Part shown: positions 20,448-28,500 of the stretch, one piece after another | Position numbering within the stretch: position 1 is the stretch's first letter | How the letters are laid out: each line of letters opens with the position of its first letter | Source: Cristatella mucedo | Taxonomy: Eukaryota > Bryozoa > Phylactolaemata > Cristatellidae | Reading direction: 5' to 3' | Length of the DNA stretch: 28,500 nucleotides | Assembly: GCA_009760855.2 (NCBI GenBank) | Contig: WPIO01000115.1 | Span: 37,501-66,000, forward strand | The notes under the pieces: model-generated | Seen by the model: only the letters and a program-made list of their open reading frames with translations | The model's database searches: none | Told to the model about the DNA's origin: nothing | Program-made: the position numbers and the translations under genes

Positions 20448-22754
20448 TACTATGCCCACATTGTGATTCAGTCATGGATGGACAGAACCACTTGGCGGCT
20501 CTAAAGCCCTCAATGCGATCTTTTCTACAGCTATTTGACATACACATAGTGTGGTGTTATCCAAAACAATTAGTGATCTTCACATCATCATGCACAAATA
20601 CTTGGTAAATATCGTTTTAAAAATCAAGTAAACTAAAAAAAAATAAAAAAAGATTTAAACAATCCGCAACCTTCAAGAATTACACTGAAGGCTTGAAATG
20701 CATAATATCAAACTTAAGCAAGATATATTCAACCTAGTCACTTTATTTTGGAAGACTGAGTTTGTAGCAATACTGATCAGGAACTGAAATTGCATTGTAG
20801 CTTATACATAGACAAGAATTTAAAATGCTTCTTACTAGTAGCAGTTACTGAAACAGAATCGGGATTCTTGGTCAATTACAAGTTTCACTACTAGCTGATT
20901 TAAAAGCTTCATTTCTATCACTAAGTAAGAGCTTTTAATCACTGCAGCAATAAAGGATCGCTGATTTCTTGAAAAGGAACCACCCCTACTAGTGTGCTAT
21001 CAATTGGGTCAAGATGGGTTTTATTTCCCCCTCTATATTGTTATCTATTCAGCCGTTGACTGAACCACTTGGTGTCTCCATCGCTGCATTTTGAAAAGCT
21101 AATAAGCAATACAAATACTGTGTTGGTTTGAAAATATTTTTCAAGTTTAACGTTCTTTGCATCAACGTAATGAGTAATGCCCAAAAAACTCCATGGATTT
21201 TGGAACTAAGCCGAACTCGATTCTATTTCATTATTAAGGTCTTCATGGTGCTTTGAAAACTAATTTTGTTCTATATTTTAATTTTGTGTTGTCTGACGGC
21301 AATTTGATTCCAATTCTTATATATTAGACATATTGTTAATTTTGATATTGCTAAGGCCAATATTTAATATGGAGTCCAGTAAGAGCAGAATATGAGGATT
21401 ATTCCTAAATGAAATGTTACGTATATCCGTCAGTAACTCAACAACTTAACAAAACATTTGTGAGAGTTCTGCAGCAAAGGTTTGTCTAGGGCACACCCAG
21501 CCTAAGAGGCTTTTAGTAAGCATTCGGTAGCAAGTATGCTTCAACTCAGTTTTTGAAAAACAGACTTGTTTTGACTAAAGGGCTTTTGGAAGACTACGTA
21601 TAGCTAGTTTCCATAACCATCGTAAAGGTATAGCTCAATCGAGTAGCAATTTTCTCAACGGCACATTTGCATGTGCTCCACCTCATTTAAATTATGCTCT
21701 GGTTGCATTAGTTAGAGAATCTTGCTATCTTCTGCTACAATAATGCATGAAAATCGTAAAGCTGTTTATTCAGACAATACATATTATTTTTTATAGTTTA
21801 CATTTACACGAGACCTCCTAAAAAATTGACTGTCAACATTTTCTCCATTTAAAATGATTACTGTTTTCATAAATAAACCCATGCATATATGTATATATAT
21901 ATATATATCAATTTTTAAGGTTTCAAGTTTAAAAAAGGATTTATAATCTAACAATGTAAAGATGGTTCTATGGAGAACTTAAATTGAAAATACAGTCAAT
22001 ATAAACTTGACAGAAAAAATGACATGTTAGACATTTAAAAGAATGAAAGTGACAATCCTTGGCAATTGTTAATGATAGAAGAGCTATTAGTTGTGGTATA
22101 TATTTTGAATATTATTGACTTCCAGAATTATTATCTCACCATGCAAACAAATAAATGCCATCTTATTAACTATGGATTCTTGTTTTACTCGCGTAATTAT
22201 ATTTGTTAATTCGCAAGGTTAGGCTCATCGTAATTGTTGACCAATAGATAATTTCTTTTTTCAATCGGCACGTCCAGTGTCCTCAGATGGTAGCTTTAGA
22301 GTGATTTAGTTTTAGATTTGAATGTACCAGTTGCTCTAGGTCTTTAATACCTGAAACCAAAATATTTATCGTAGGAATTGACTATTTTGCTTTTAATGAT
22401 CACCTAGTAGAGAGATTGACCAAGCTTATACAATTTACAACAAATTTTGGGAACAGATATGGCTTTAAGAAAATAAGTGAACCACGGAAACTTTAAAGCA
22501 CATCTTGAGTGTGCCTCATTTCCGAAAAAAGAAAATATCAGTCTCAAAAACATCATAGTTAACTGTCATGAATGTGTTCAATTGATCATTATTTGTAAAA
22601 ACAGTAAAAACCTTTAGCTTTCTTAAGTTAATCTCTGGAACCAGCAGTATAATCGTTCTCTTTGACCTTTGCAGCCTTAGCAAGCATGTTTGATAAATGC
22701 CAGCAACAATATTAGCCTTTCTTACTTATAATCGATTGTCAGCAGTTTGTTAAA
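20448..22754. other. long non-genic stretch, nothing firm recognised
   Basis: Over 2.3 kb I find no transposon motif, RNA gene or long open frame. Small simple tracts are an A-rich run at 20636-20650 and an ATATAT run at about 21889-21908. Confidence 0.4.
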
Positions 22755-23108
22755 ATGTGCTAATAATAACAAACTAGATACAGTGTCCTCCGAGAACTCA
22801 CTCATTCTGGTTACTCTACATTCACTGCAAAGAAAACACTATCGAATGGTGAATACTATAGTTCTGATAAACAATATGAATAGCATGATTTGGGGTGACA
22901 TGCACAGGATCATCATTTAAGTGTTGTTAGTGGTGGCAGCCACATTGTCACAACACTTAAGTACAGAAAAGATGAATCACAGGAAACCATTAAATGCTGA
23001 CATACAATGCTGTGTTTTTATTTTTATTTTTAGATAGCGTCATGTCAAGGGATGTCGTAGTGCAAGTCGGTAGTGAGTTCCTACTTTTGGGAGCATACCA
23101 ACAAGTCA
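22755..23108 (-). mobile_element. Family A LINE copy A5 (3'UTR and C-terminal end)
   Basis: On the + strand the order CCTCCGAGAACTCA, GGGGTGACATGCACAGGATC, GTTAGTGGTGGCAG, GATGAATCACAGGAAACC, GGATGTCGTAGTGCAAGTCGG and TTTTGGGAGCATAC follows A3 (6530-6865) element by element. The stem-loop is degraded and the ATT tail is reduced to TAATAATAACAA at about 22762. A T-rich stretch (TTTTTATTTTTATTTTTAG at 23017-23035) sits where the last ORF2 codons should be. Similarity stops near 23108, so only about 350 bases remain. Confidence 0.78.
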
Positions 23109-23454
23109 CTTTATGCAAACATGTATGTCCACTCTCACTATTTCACGTTGAACAGTTCTTGTTTGTATGCATCGTCATCAATAAATATATATTTCAGGTC
23201 GCCGGTCGAACATGCAACTTAGTGCTCAACAAGTAAGGGATTGCATATTTTAGACAATTTTCTGATAACCATCTACAGCCCCACCATCAATTAATATTTG
23301 GTTAGTGGCCCGTAATTCGCAATGTTTGCATCAACAAATGCATAATTCAAATTATAGTAAACGAAATCTTTTTATAAAGCTCTCATATAACCGAATATAT
23401 ATCTTGTTATTTTGCAGATGCTTGAAAGAAAGCAATGTGATCGTGTTTCTATTG
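23109..23454. other. unassigned interval inside the A cluster
   Basis: No clear homology is seen. It does not match the A sequence that would normally adjoin either neighbour. Confidence 0.35.
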
Positions 23455-23532
23455 CCACGCATGTAAGGCGCCTAGAAAGAGATTGAGTTCTCTGAGAAGC
23501 CGTATCAAGTTGATTACTATTACTGTTATAAC
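23455..23532 (+). mobile_element. solo family A 3' tail
   Basis: GTAAGGCGCCTAGAAAGAG, then TTGAGTTCTCTGAG and ATCAAGTTGATTACTATTAC, match the A8 tail at 26170-26230 on the same strand. The first arm (GGCGCC) is kept, but the second arm has become GAAGCCGTAT, so the outer stem is broken. The inner AGAGA and TCTCT arms are intact. Upstream sequence does not match the A 3'UTR. Confidence 0.75.
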
Positions 23533-23614
23533 TGCTAAGTGATTGATATCTTCAAGCAGCAGGCATTGCCTAAGTAGGTATATACAAGCACAGAATAGGT
23601 AATGAAGACCTAGT

Positions 23615-24375
23615 GATTACTAAAGTTAAAAGTGCATTTTAAGATTCTCCATAATTTTTTTTTATATCAGGGAATGTTGTGAGGTACATCTGTAAGGTGC
23701 TCCAAGCCTAAAGAGCATGGTAAGTAATAGATAGCTTTGCAGCCATTTTGAGGTTCATACCACGTTGGCTAACCGATTCTAGTCGGAACGAATTAATGCG
23801 TGTTAATATGCCTGTTGGGGATTTGATCTGATAATAGGCTGGTTTTAACCACAGAATGAAGGGTTGTAAAACAAAGGCACAGAATATTGACATAGGTAGG
23901 CTGCTTTCTTGGGAAAGCGTGCATGTTGTCGACAAGTGGCGTGATACCGAGATCGTGGCTCAGGCGACAGACAAGATTAGCTGCAGAGTTTTGAAACGGC
24001 TGTAAGCAGCTGATTAAACACACCCGGAGACCATGAAGAAGATATATCGAAAATACATGGATCAATTTGGACGTATTTTCCCTGTCTGAGCAAGCCCACA
24101 CTTCTGCAAAGTTATTAATCTACACATGGTGGTCTTGACCATGCAGCAAGGCGAAATTCTGGCTACATTACGTTGATGAAATAATGTAGACTTGATATTT
24201 GGAGCTCATGTGGGGAAGAAATAAATTGTCACATTGAAACAAGAGTACAATATTATCTGCTAATTCAACAGAAAATATGCTTGTGGAGCTGATTGTGGGC
24301 TGTAGGTGTTCCAATTTCCAGATCACTCTTGGTTTGCCAATAACATGAACGTTGGCATTGTCGTCATTCATTGAA
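23615..24375 (-). mobile_element. Family A LINE copy A6, decayed C-terminal region
   Basis: On the minus strand this covers the same part of ORF2 as A3. Recognisable pieces include HVIGKPRVIWKLEHL and TISSTSIFSVELADN (family form VIDKPSVIQKLER, SASLSPVESAEN), and FQNSAANLVCR (family form VQNSAARLVCR). The 3'UTR, stem-loop and ATT tail are missing. About 45-50 bases at 24122-24170 have no counterpart in A3 and look inserted. Stops and frameshifts are frequent. Confidence 0.75.
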
Positions 24376-24947
24376 GAAAGCCTGCTTTCGTCCTTCAGGA
24401 ATGCAATGGTATCTCGGCTTACGAGTTTAATTCGTTCTGTGCCGATGCTCTTGTATCAAATTTTTCATATGTAAAATCAATTTGCTCCTTTACGATGGTC
24501 AAGATGCGATTGATCCGTTCCGGGCCACAAATGATCACACTGCAATTTTTGTCACCAGTTTTAAAATTAAGAAACATACGTACAAAGAACAAAAACAAAT
24601 TTAAAACTAAAGAAAGGAATGTCTGGCAATAAATGGGTTTTAATGTTCCTAACAAACTGGAGTCACTTCGAGATAAGACGATTTGAAGATGATATGAGCT
24701 CAGGAGGGGAAAGACTGAAATGAATTTGTGAATTGTATTCACCTGTTTTCGCCCTTTGCTGAGATGTTATTCCTTTACTGAGAGATTATATGTATACCCT
24801 CTACGTTTCAGAGGGTATACAGCTTCACTGCTGTTTTCTCCAAGAGGTGTAAAAAAAAGTATTACTATAGGCTACTTAATGGTTTGGTAGAATTCCTCTG
24901 GTGAGCTTTTTGAACCCCAGACCGAATAATGACAGTATTAAGGATAC
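24376..24947. other. spacer holding a perfect hairpin
   Basis: Apart from the inverted repeat at 24792-24820, listed separately, I recognise nothing. The open frame at 24419-24742 (-) of 107 codons has no domain that I can name. Confidence 0.4.
24792..24820. repeat. perfect 11-base hairpin with 7-base loop
   Basis: GTATACCCTCT (24792-24802) and AGAGGGTATAC (24810-24820) are exact reverse complements around ACGTTTC. I see no following T-run and no gene next to it, so there is no basis to call it a terminator or a gene-associated signal. Confidence 0.85.
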
Positions 24948-25040
24948 GGATAAATAACTTCTTCAGTGAATTTACTCTCTTTCTAGACACTAAATTTATG
25001 CTGCAGAGTAACCATGGTCGAATGGTTAGTGGCAGCACGC
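24948..25040 (-). mobile_element. decayed family A tail and 3'UTR piece
   Basis: GATAAATAACTTCTTCAGTG, TTACTCTCTTTCTAGACAC, ATTTATGCTGCAGAG and GAATGGTTAGTGGCAGCACG follow the A tail and early 3'UTR in order (compare 6531-6700), with gaps. It lies about 25 bases from copy A7 in the same orientation. Confidence 0.6.
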
Positions 25041-25064
25041 TTAATGATAATCGGCATGAAAAGG

Positions 25065-25437
25065 TTGTAATAATAATAGCACATTTTATAAAGCACTTTC
25101 AGAGAACTTAATTTCTTTTAAGGCACTTTACATATTCTGAAAAGAAAGTACCATTGAATGGTTAGCAGTAACATGCTCATAGAACAGAAACAGTCACGTG
25201 GTTAGGACTGACATGGACAGAGTCAGCATGTAAGTGTGTTTAGTGGCTGCATCCACAGTCTCAGCAGGCATAACCCCATAAAGGACGAACTGCGTGGATC
25301 GACTAAATGTCATGTCATTTATTATTGCGTCTTTTATTTCTTTTTAAATTTGATCAATTTAGAGGATCTCGTGACGAAACTAGGGAGTTAGTTCCAATTT
25401 TTGAGGGAAGGGGACATTCGCATGGGTTAGCATAAAT
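25065..25437 (-). mobile_element. Family A LINE copy A7 (3'UTR and last codons)
   Basis: TAATAATAATAG and TATAAAGCACTTTCAGAG open the copy on the + strand. The 3'UTR follows (GTGGTTAGGACTGACATGG, GTGTTTAGTGGCTGCATCC, AAAGGACGAACTGCGTGGAT), then the last ORF2 codons in antisense. The copy is more diverged than A8 and ends abruptly near 25437, where A8 begins on the opposite strand. Confidence 0.82.
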
Positions 25438-25492
25438 ATGTCATAACATTGCTAAAATTAGGGCTTGTTTAGATAAGGATACCACGTCCAAG

Positions 25493-26007
25493 TTGGTCCA
25501 TGCATTCGTGACCTCGTCTCGACTTCTGCAACTCATTCTCATTCTCGTCTCGACTTCTGCAACTCACTGCTTACTGGCCTACCAGCATGTGCGATCAGGC
25601 GATTGCAGCTGGTGCAAAACTCTGCAGCTAGGCTTGTCTGTCGTGAGCGTCGCAGTTGCCACATTACTCCACTTCTCGCCGACCTGCACTGGTTACCAGT
25701 CAAGTAACGGATTGACTTCAAGGTTTTGTCGCTCACTTTTAGGTCTCTTCATTCTATGGCTCCAGCCTATCTTTCAGATATACTACCCCATCAGGCAAAG
25801 CATCGTACCACTCGCTTTTCGGAATCCAACAGTCTAGAAATACCTCGTACAAACCTTAAATCCTTTGGAGACCGTGCATTTAGCTCGTATGCTCCCACAG
25901 CCTGGAACTCCCTCCCGACCTGCATCAGAACATCCCCTGACCTGACCACATTTAAAAGAAACTTAAAAACATACCTATTTAGGACAGCATTTAGTGGGTC
26001 CTTGTGA
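25493..26007 (+). pseudogene. RT C-terminal region of family A copy A8
   Basis: After HAFVTS the frame is shifted by a 31-base tandem duplication (CTCGTCTCGACTTCTGCAAC at 25513 and again at 25544). The downstream frame reads LQLVQNSAARLV, ITPLLADLHWLPVK, a TAA stop near 25706, then DFKVLSLTFRSLHS, YLSDILPHQAKHRT, IPRTNLKSFGDRAF, AWNSLPTCIR and the natural end TYLFRTAFSGSL. Only the post-catalytic part of ORF2 is present, so it has no enzymatic capacity. Confidence 0.85.
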
Positions 26008-26172
26008 TTCGTCCTCGATGTGCTTATGCGTGCTGACACTGTTCATGCTGCCACTAACCACATTTGCATGCTGACCCAGTGCATGTAACCCCTAACCATG
26101 TTATTCATTTTGTTTGTTTTTCAAGCATGATTTTACTTACTATTCTATTGCGTATCACTTTGCAGCAAATGT

Positions 26173-26212
26173 AAAGCGCCTAGAAAGAGATTAAGTTCTC
26201 TGAGGGCGCTTT
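26173..26212 (+). ncRNA. Family A terminal RNA stem-loop (A8, reference form)
   Basis: AAAGCGCC (26173-26180) pairs with GGCGCTTT (26205-26212). Inside, AGAGA (26186-26190) pairs with TCTCT (26197-26201) around a TTAAGT loop. The structure lies just before the ATT tail and recurs in most family A copies. In L2-clade elements such as eel UnaL2 a 3' stem-loop is known to be recognised by the element's own RT; a similar role here is inferred. It is part of the element's transcript, not an independent RNA gene. Confidence 0.7.
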
Positions 26213-26247
26213 ATCAAGTGCAATATTATTATTATTATTATTATGTA

Positions 26248-26815
26248 GTGATAGTCATCACCAGCCGCCGCCAAACTGGCATCACCACCTGCAGCAAAAT
26301 TGAGGCTCTTTTCAGTATCACGGACGAGAAGGATTTTTACTGATCTAGACGAGCCTGAAATAATTCGGTTGTTACTACTTTAAGAGGCAATTCGTAAAAT
26401 AATTTTAAAATCTTATACTTGAAACAAACTTGATTGGTACCTGTTAAAATTGTCGTCCTGACGGAACTTGAGAGGTGTAGGTGGCTGAAAAAGATGAGAT
26501 GTAATCTCCGAATGCATAGTTATGGTCGCTCGATAGAATAACCGATTAGAGGAAGAACCTTTTCTACTTAAACAAAAGAATAGAAATTCCTAACTACTAG
26601 TTGCAGTTCCATTTGACACTCGTTGAGTGCAATTATAATTTTAAGGAAGTTAGTTACCCAAGTGAGTTCAGCAGGTTCCTGCAACCTTTTGAGATGGAAG
26701 AGCCAAAAGTTAGTTTACAACTTTTCCCAGTTTGTCAGAGCTACTAACACTTTTATTTCAATATTATTGTATTTGATTAGGATTAGGTATGTAAATTTTA
26801 TTTTTGATTTAAAAT
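26248..26815. other. non-genic DNA, nothing recognised
   Basis: No homology is seen between A8 and the AT tract. Open frames are short and lack motifs. Confidence 0.4.
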
Positions 26816-26885
26816 AAATATATAATTTTTTTTAATTTTTTTTTAATTTTTTAATTTTTAATTTTTTTTAATAAATAATTTTTTT
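26816..26885. repeat. A/T-only low-complexity tract
   Basis: About 70 bases consist almost entirely of T runs broken by AA. The tract starts exactly where the hAT-like coding homology is lost. Confidence 0.85.
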
Positions 26886-28008
26886 CAAAACAAGCTACTT
26901 CTTCAAGCAAAGCATAGGCTGGGTTTTCCTTTCCTTGCCGTTTTACATTTAGCTCATTTAGTTTCTTTAAAATATCTACCATGAAGTTGAATTTTTGCAG
27001 CAATTTGTCTTTTTTTTAATATGGGAAGGACAATGCCCTTTTCATTGAAGAACGTTTTAATTTCTCTTAAGCAAGAAGCAAAACTTTTTAATATGTTACT
27101 ACTGGAAAGCCATCGCACTTTATTGTGCAGAAGGAGGTCAAAATACTGGCTTTCTATTTCTTAAAGAAATTCCTTAAACTGGCTATGGTAGAGTATTTTT
27201 GCCAAAATGCTGTTGCCGATTTTAATAACCAAGTTCATGACCTCGACCATTTTAGTTGGAAATTTTTAGCCACAAAACGCCTCTCGATGAATTATGCAGT
27301 GAAACATTAACATTTCGTGGTGTAATTTTCGCTGAAGAAGAATCATTGCTACCCCTTTATGTATTCCTGTCATACTTCTGCCTCCATCAGTTGCCATGGA
27401 AAAAATTTCATTTCTATCGATTGCATAGTTTTCCAGGCGTTTTTGCACACCATTAGCTATATCTTCTCCACGATTTTGCCCTGAGAGCTGCAGCAATCCT
27501 AGCAGTTCTTCTTTTAGAATTTGGGAAGACAGACAGTAGTGAATGATGGCAAACCTTTGATTTTCTTCAATATTTCGGTTTTGTTTTTTAAATCGCGAAG
27601 CAGTTTTTCAGATCCACGTATGAAAAAATCTTTGAAGTATTCACTATCTGTGAATGTTTTCTCTCTTTTTGCCAATTGTAGTGATATTGCAAAGCTTGCC
27701 ATATTTACATTACTTGAAGATTGTGCCCAGTTACTTAGTATAGCACTCGACTGTTGTTTTTGTTTATGAAGCTCTGTAACAGCTTTTTTACGTGCGTCAC
27801 CGGTTAGATATTTAGCAGCGAATCGGGTATGTTTTGTAGTGAAGTGTATCCCTAAATTTGACTTGTTATTGTGTGCAAGTTTTTCTTGGCAAACGAGACA
27901 AGTCGGAAGGTCATCTGTGTTGCATATGAACGCAAATGACTCCATCCAATCCTGATTAAATTATTGATTTTCTTCTTCAGTTCGTCTCTTCTTTTTATCA
28001 GATGCCAT
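26886..28008 (-). pseudogene. hAT-type transposase-derived gene remnant (GTF2IRD2/SCAND3-like)
   Basis: The homology begins at an ATG at 28008 (MASDKKKRRTEEENQ, then a TAA stop) and continues as FNQDWMESFAF and a BED-like zinc finger with C-X2-C-X14-H-X4-H spacing (CLVC near 27890, HFTTKH near 27840). A helical N-terminal segment follows. A break near 27525 joins IKGLPS to LKEELLGLLQLS, skipping roughly 90 residues that in this family include the first catalytic Asp (LDESTD-type motif). After it come GEDIANGVQKRL, MATDGGRSMTG (second Asp motif, family TDGAPSM), FHCIIHREAFCG and, past two stops, LHNKVRWLSSSN and LNELNVKRQGKENPAY. It ends at the AT tract without the dimerisation domain. Such proteins occur both as transposases and as domesticated genes; this copy is dead. 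Confidence 0.8.
27514..27945 (-). pseudogene. open N-terminal part of the hAT-like remnant
   Basis: This 143-codon stretch is the longest intact piece of the hAT-like sequence. It holds the BED-like finger (residues about 16-41) and a Lys/Gln-rich linker (ELHKQKQQSSAILSNW), then a helical region ending in LKNKTEILKKIKGLPS. Its apparent Met start is internal: in-frame homology continues to 28008 past one stop. The frame ends just after the deletion junction. Confidence 0.75.
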
Positions 28009-28270
28009 TCTGATGACGGAGCTGAAACTAGGATTTTTAAAATTTTATATAGCTATCTGAAACGGCGTTAACAAACCGTTAACTAAAAAGTCAATTTCGT
28101 GTATTGCTAATCTGTAAAAAAGTCAACTTCGTTCAACGTTAAAGCGTATGTACAAGTAGTGTACTTCCAGAAAAAATCATTGTTTAAAGTATACATAGAA
28201 GTATCTTTTTTTATACCAAGTTTACCTCGCGTCACTGTAACAAAAGAAATAGAAATACGAAATTAATAAA
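28009..28270. other. flank of the hAT-like remnant
   Basis: This should hold the 5' end of the transposon. I see no clear terminal inverted repeat. There is a direct repeat, AAAAAGTCAATTTCGT near 28085 and AAAAAGTCAACTTCGT near 28117, and a doubled CGTTAAC at 28065 and 28076. Confidence 0.4.
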
Positions 28271-28310
28271 ATGTTGTTGTACGTTTAGACGTTCGAAGGT
28301 ACAACAACAT
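28271..28310. repeat. perfect 12-base inverted repeat with 16-base loop
   Basis: ATGTTGTTGTAC (28271-28282) and GTACAACAACAT (28299-28310) are exact reverse complements. A further partial copy, AGGTACAACAA, lies at 28321-28331. It may be a terminal repeat of a short DNA transposon or of the nearby hAT element, but no partner was found at the other end of that element. Confidence 0.8.
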
Positions 28311-28500
28311 GAATTTCCGGAGGTACAACAAAGGGTATTTTTAGTAACTTTCACGTGTAGAATAATTTGAGGATAAGAACATTCAAAACAGACAATATAT
28401 TTACAAAGCTGAACACATATAGTTCATATCCATATGTAACACGTATCATACCAACATGAAACAAAAAATATACAGTACAGTGTAACTATGAAAATATCTA
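28311..28500. other. window end, nothing recognised
   Basis: A+T-rich DNA without visible coding or repeat homology, apart from the partial repeat at 28321. Confidence 0.4.

Larger units (their letters stand above)
25441..26247 (+). mobile_element. Family A LINE copy A8, best preserved 3' end
   Basis: This copy is 5'-truncated at codons equivalent to HNIAKIRACLDKDTTS and runs through the C-terminal region, 3'UTR, a perfect terminal stem-loop and an (ATT)n tail at about 26225-26245. It gives the clearest view of how family A ends: stop at 26005-26007, about 165 bases of 3'UTR, hairpin at 26173-26212, then ATCAAGTGCAAT and ATT repeats. Close similarity to A3 and to its own consensus suggests a recent insertion. 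Its truncated 5' end abuts the truncated 5' end of A7. Confidence 0.9.

Noticed and set aside
24419-24742. 107-codon open frame on the minus strand as a possible host gene
   Set aside because: No recognisable domain, no coding signature visible by eye and no supporting neighbours. Frames of this size occur by chance in A+T-rich DNA of this length.
24792-24820. Rho-independent terminator
   Set aside because: The DNA is eukaryotic, the hairpin is not followed by a T-run, and there is no gene upstream.
25065-26247. Twin-priming inversion of a single LINE insertion
   Set aside because: Both oriented halves contain their own 3'UTR and tail and differ in age, whereas twin priming gives one tail and non-overlapping halves.

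Overview
This looks like nuclear DNA from an animal, most likely an invertebrate whose phylum I cannot resolve. It is A+T-rich by eye and full of short simple repeats: (GA)n, (TA)n, (CA)n and an 8-base GAGACAGA-type array. It has no bacterial-style gene packing. Every stretch with recognisable protein homology belongs to a transposable element, and I could not support a single host gene, tRNA, rRNA or CRISPR array. Host exons too short or too spliced to recognise cannot be excluded.

Two non-LTR retrotransposon (LINE) families of the CR1/L2 type account for most of what can be read. I call them family A and family B; the names are mine. Family A ends in reverse-transcriptase (RT) C-terminal sequence, a 3'UTR, a terminal stem-loop and an (ATT)n tail. 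Its copies are A1 (1960-2330, +), A2 (2678-4290, -, with two insertions inside it), a C-terminal fragment (5178-5645, +), A3 (6499-7465, -), A4 (19118-20447, +), A5 (22755-23108, -), A6 (23615-24375, -), A7 (25065-25437, -) and A8 (25441-26247, +). There are also isolated terminal tails of about 60-95 bases at 4102, 12567, 13455, 16174, 23455 and 24948. Family B has a long decayed copy, B1 (14905-17805, +), carrying an APE-type endonuclease and RT. It also has a degenerate 3' half, B2 (8300-9340, +), and a tail-only fragment at 3622-3772 inserted in A2.

Layout: 1-1960 is non-genic with a long purine satellite. 1960-5650 is a mosaic of nested LINE pieces. 6499-7465 is copy A3, followed by a (TC)n-(TA)n-(TC)n microsatellite. 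8300-9340 is B2. 9345-14900 is mostly featureless except for two short A tails and some inverted repeats. 14905-17805 is B1. 18112-18302 holds (TA)n and (CA)n tracts. 19118-20447 is A4. 20448-22750 is featureless. 22755-26247 is a dense cluster of A copies on both strands. 26886-28008 (-) is a broken hAT-type transposase gene of the GTF2IRD2/SCAND3-like group, with internal stops and an apparent internal deletion, flanked by an AT tract and by a perfect 12-base inverted repeat.

The elements do not form a pathway, but they give a relative history. B inserted a tail into A, and A inserted tails into both A and B, so the two families overlapped in activity. A3 and A8 are the best preserved and probably the youngest. 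The most informative signals are the family A 3' stem-loop, whose arms change in a compensating way between copies, and an 81-base tail-only insertion bounded by a 6-base direct repeat.
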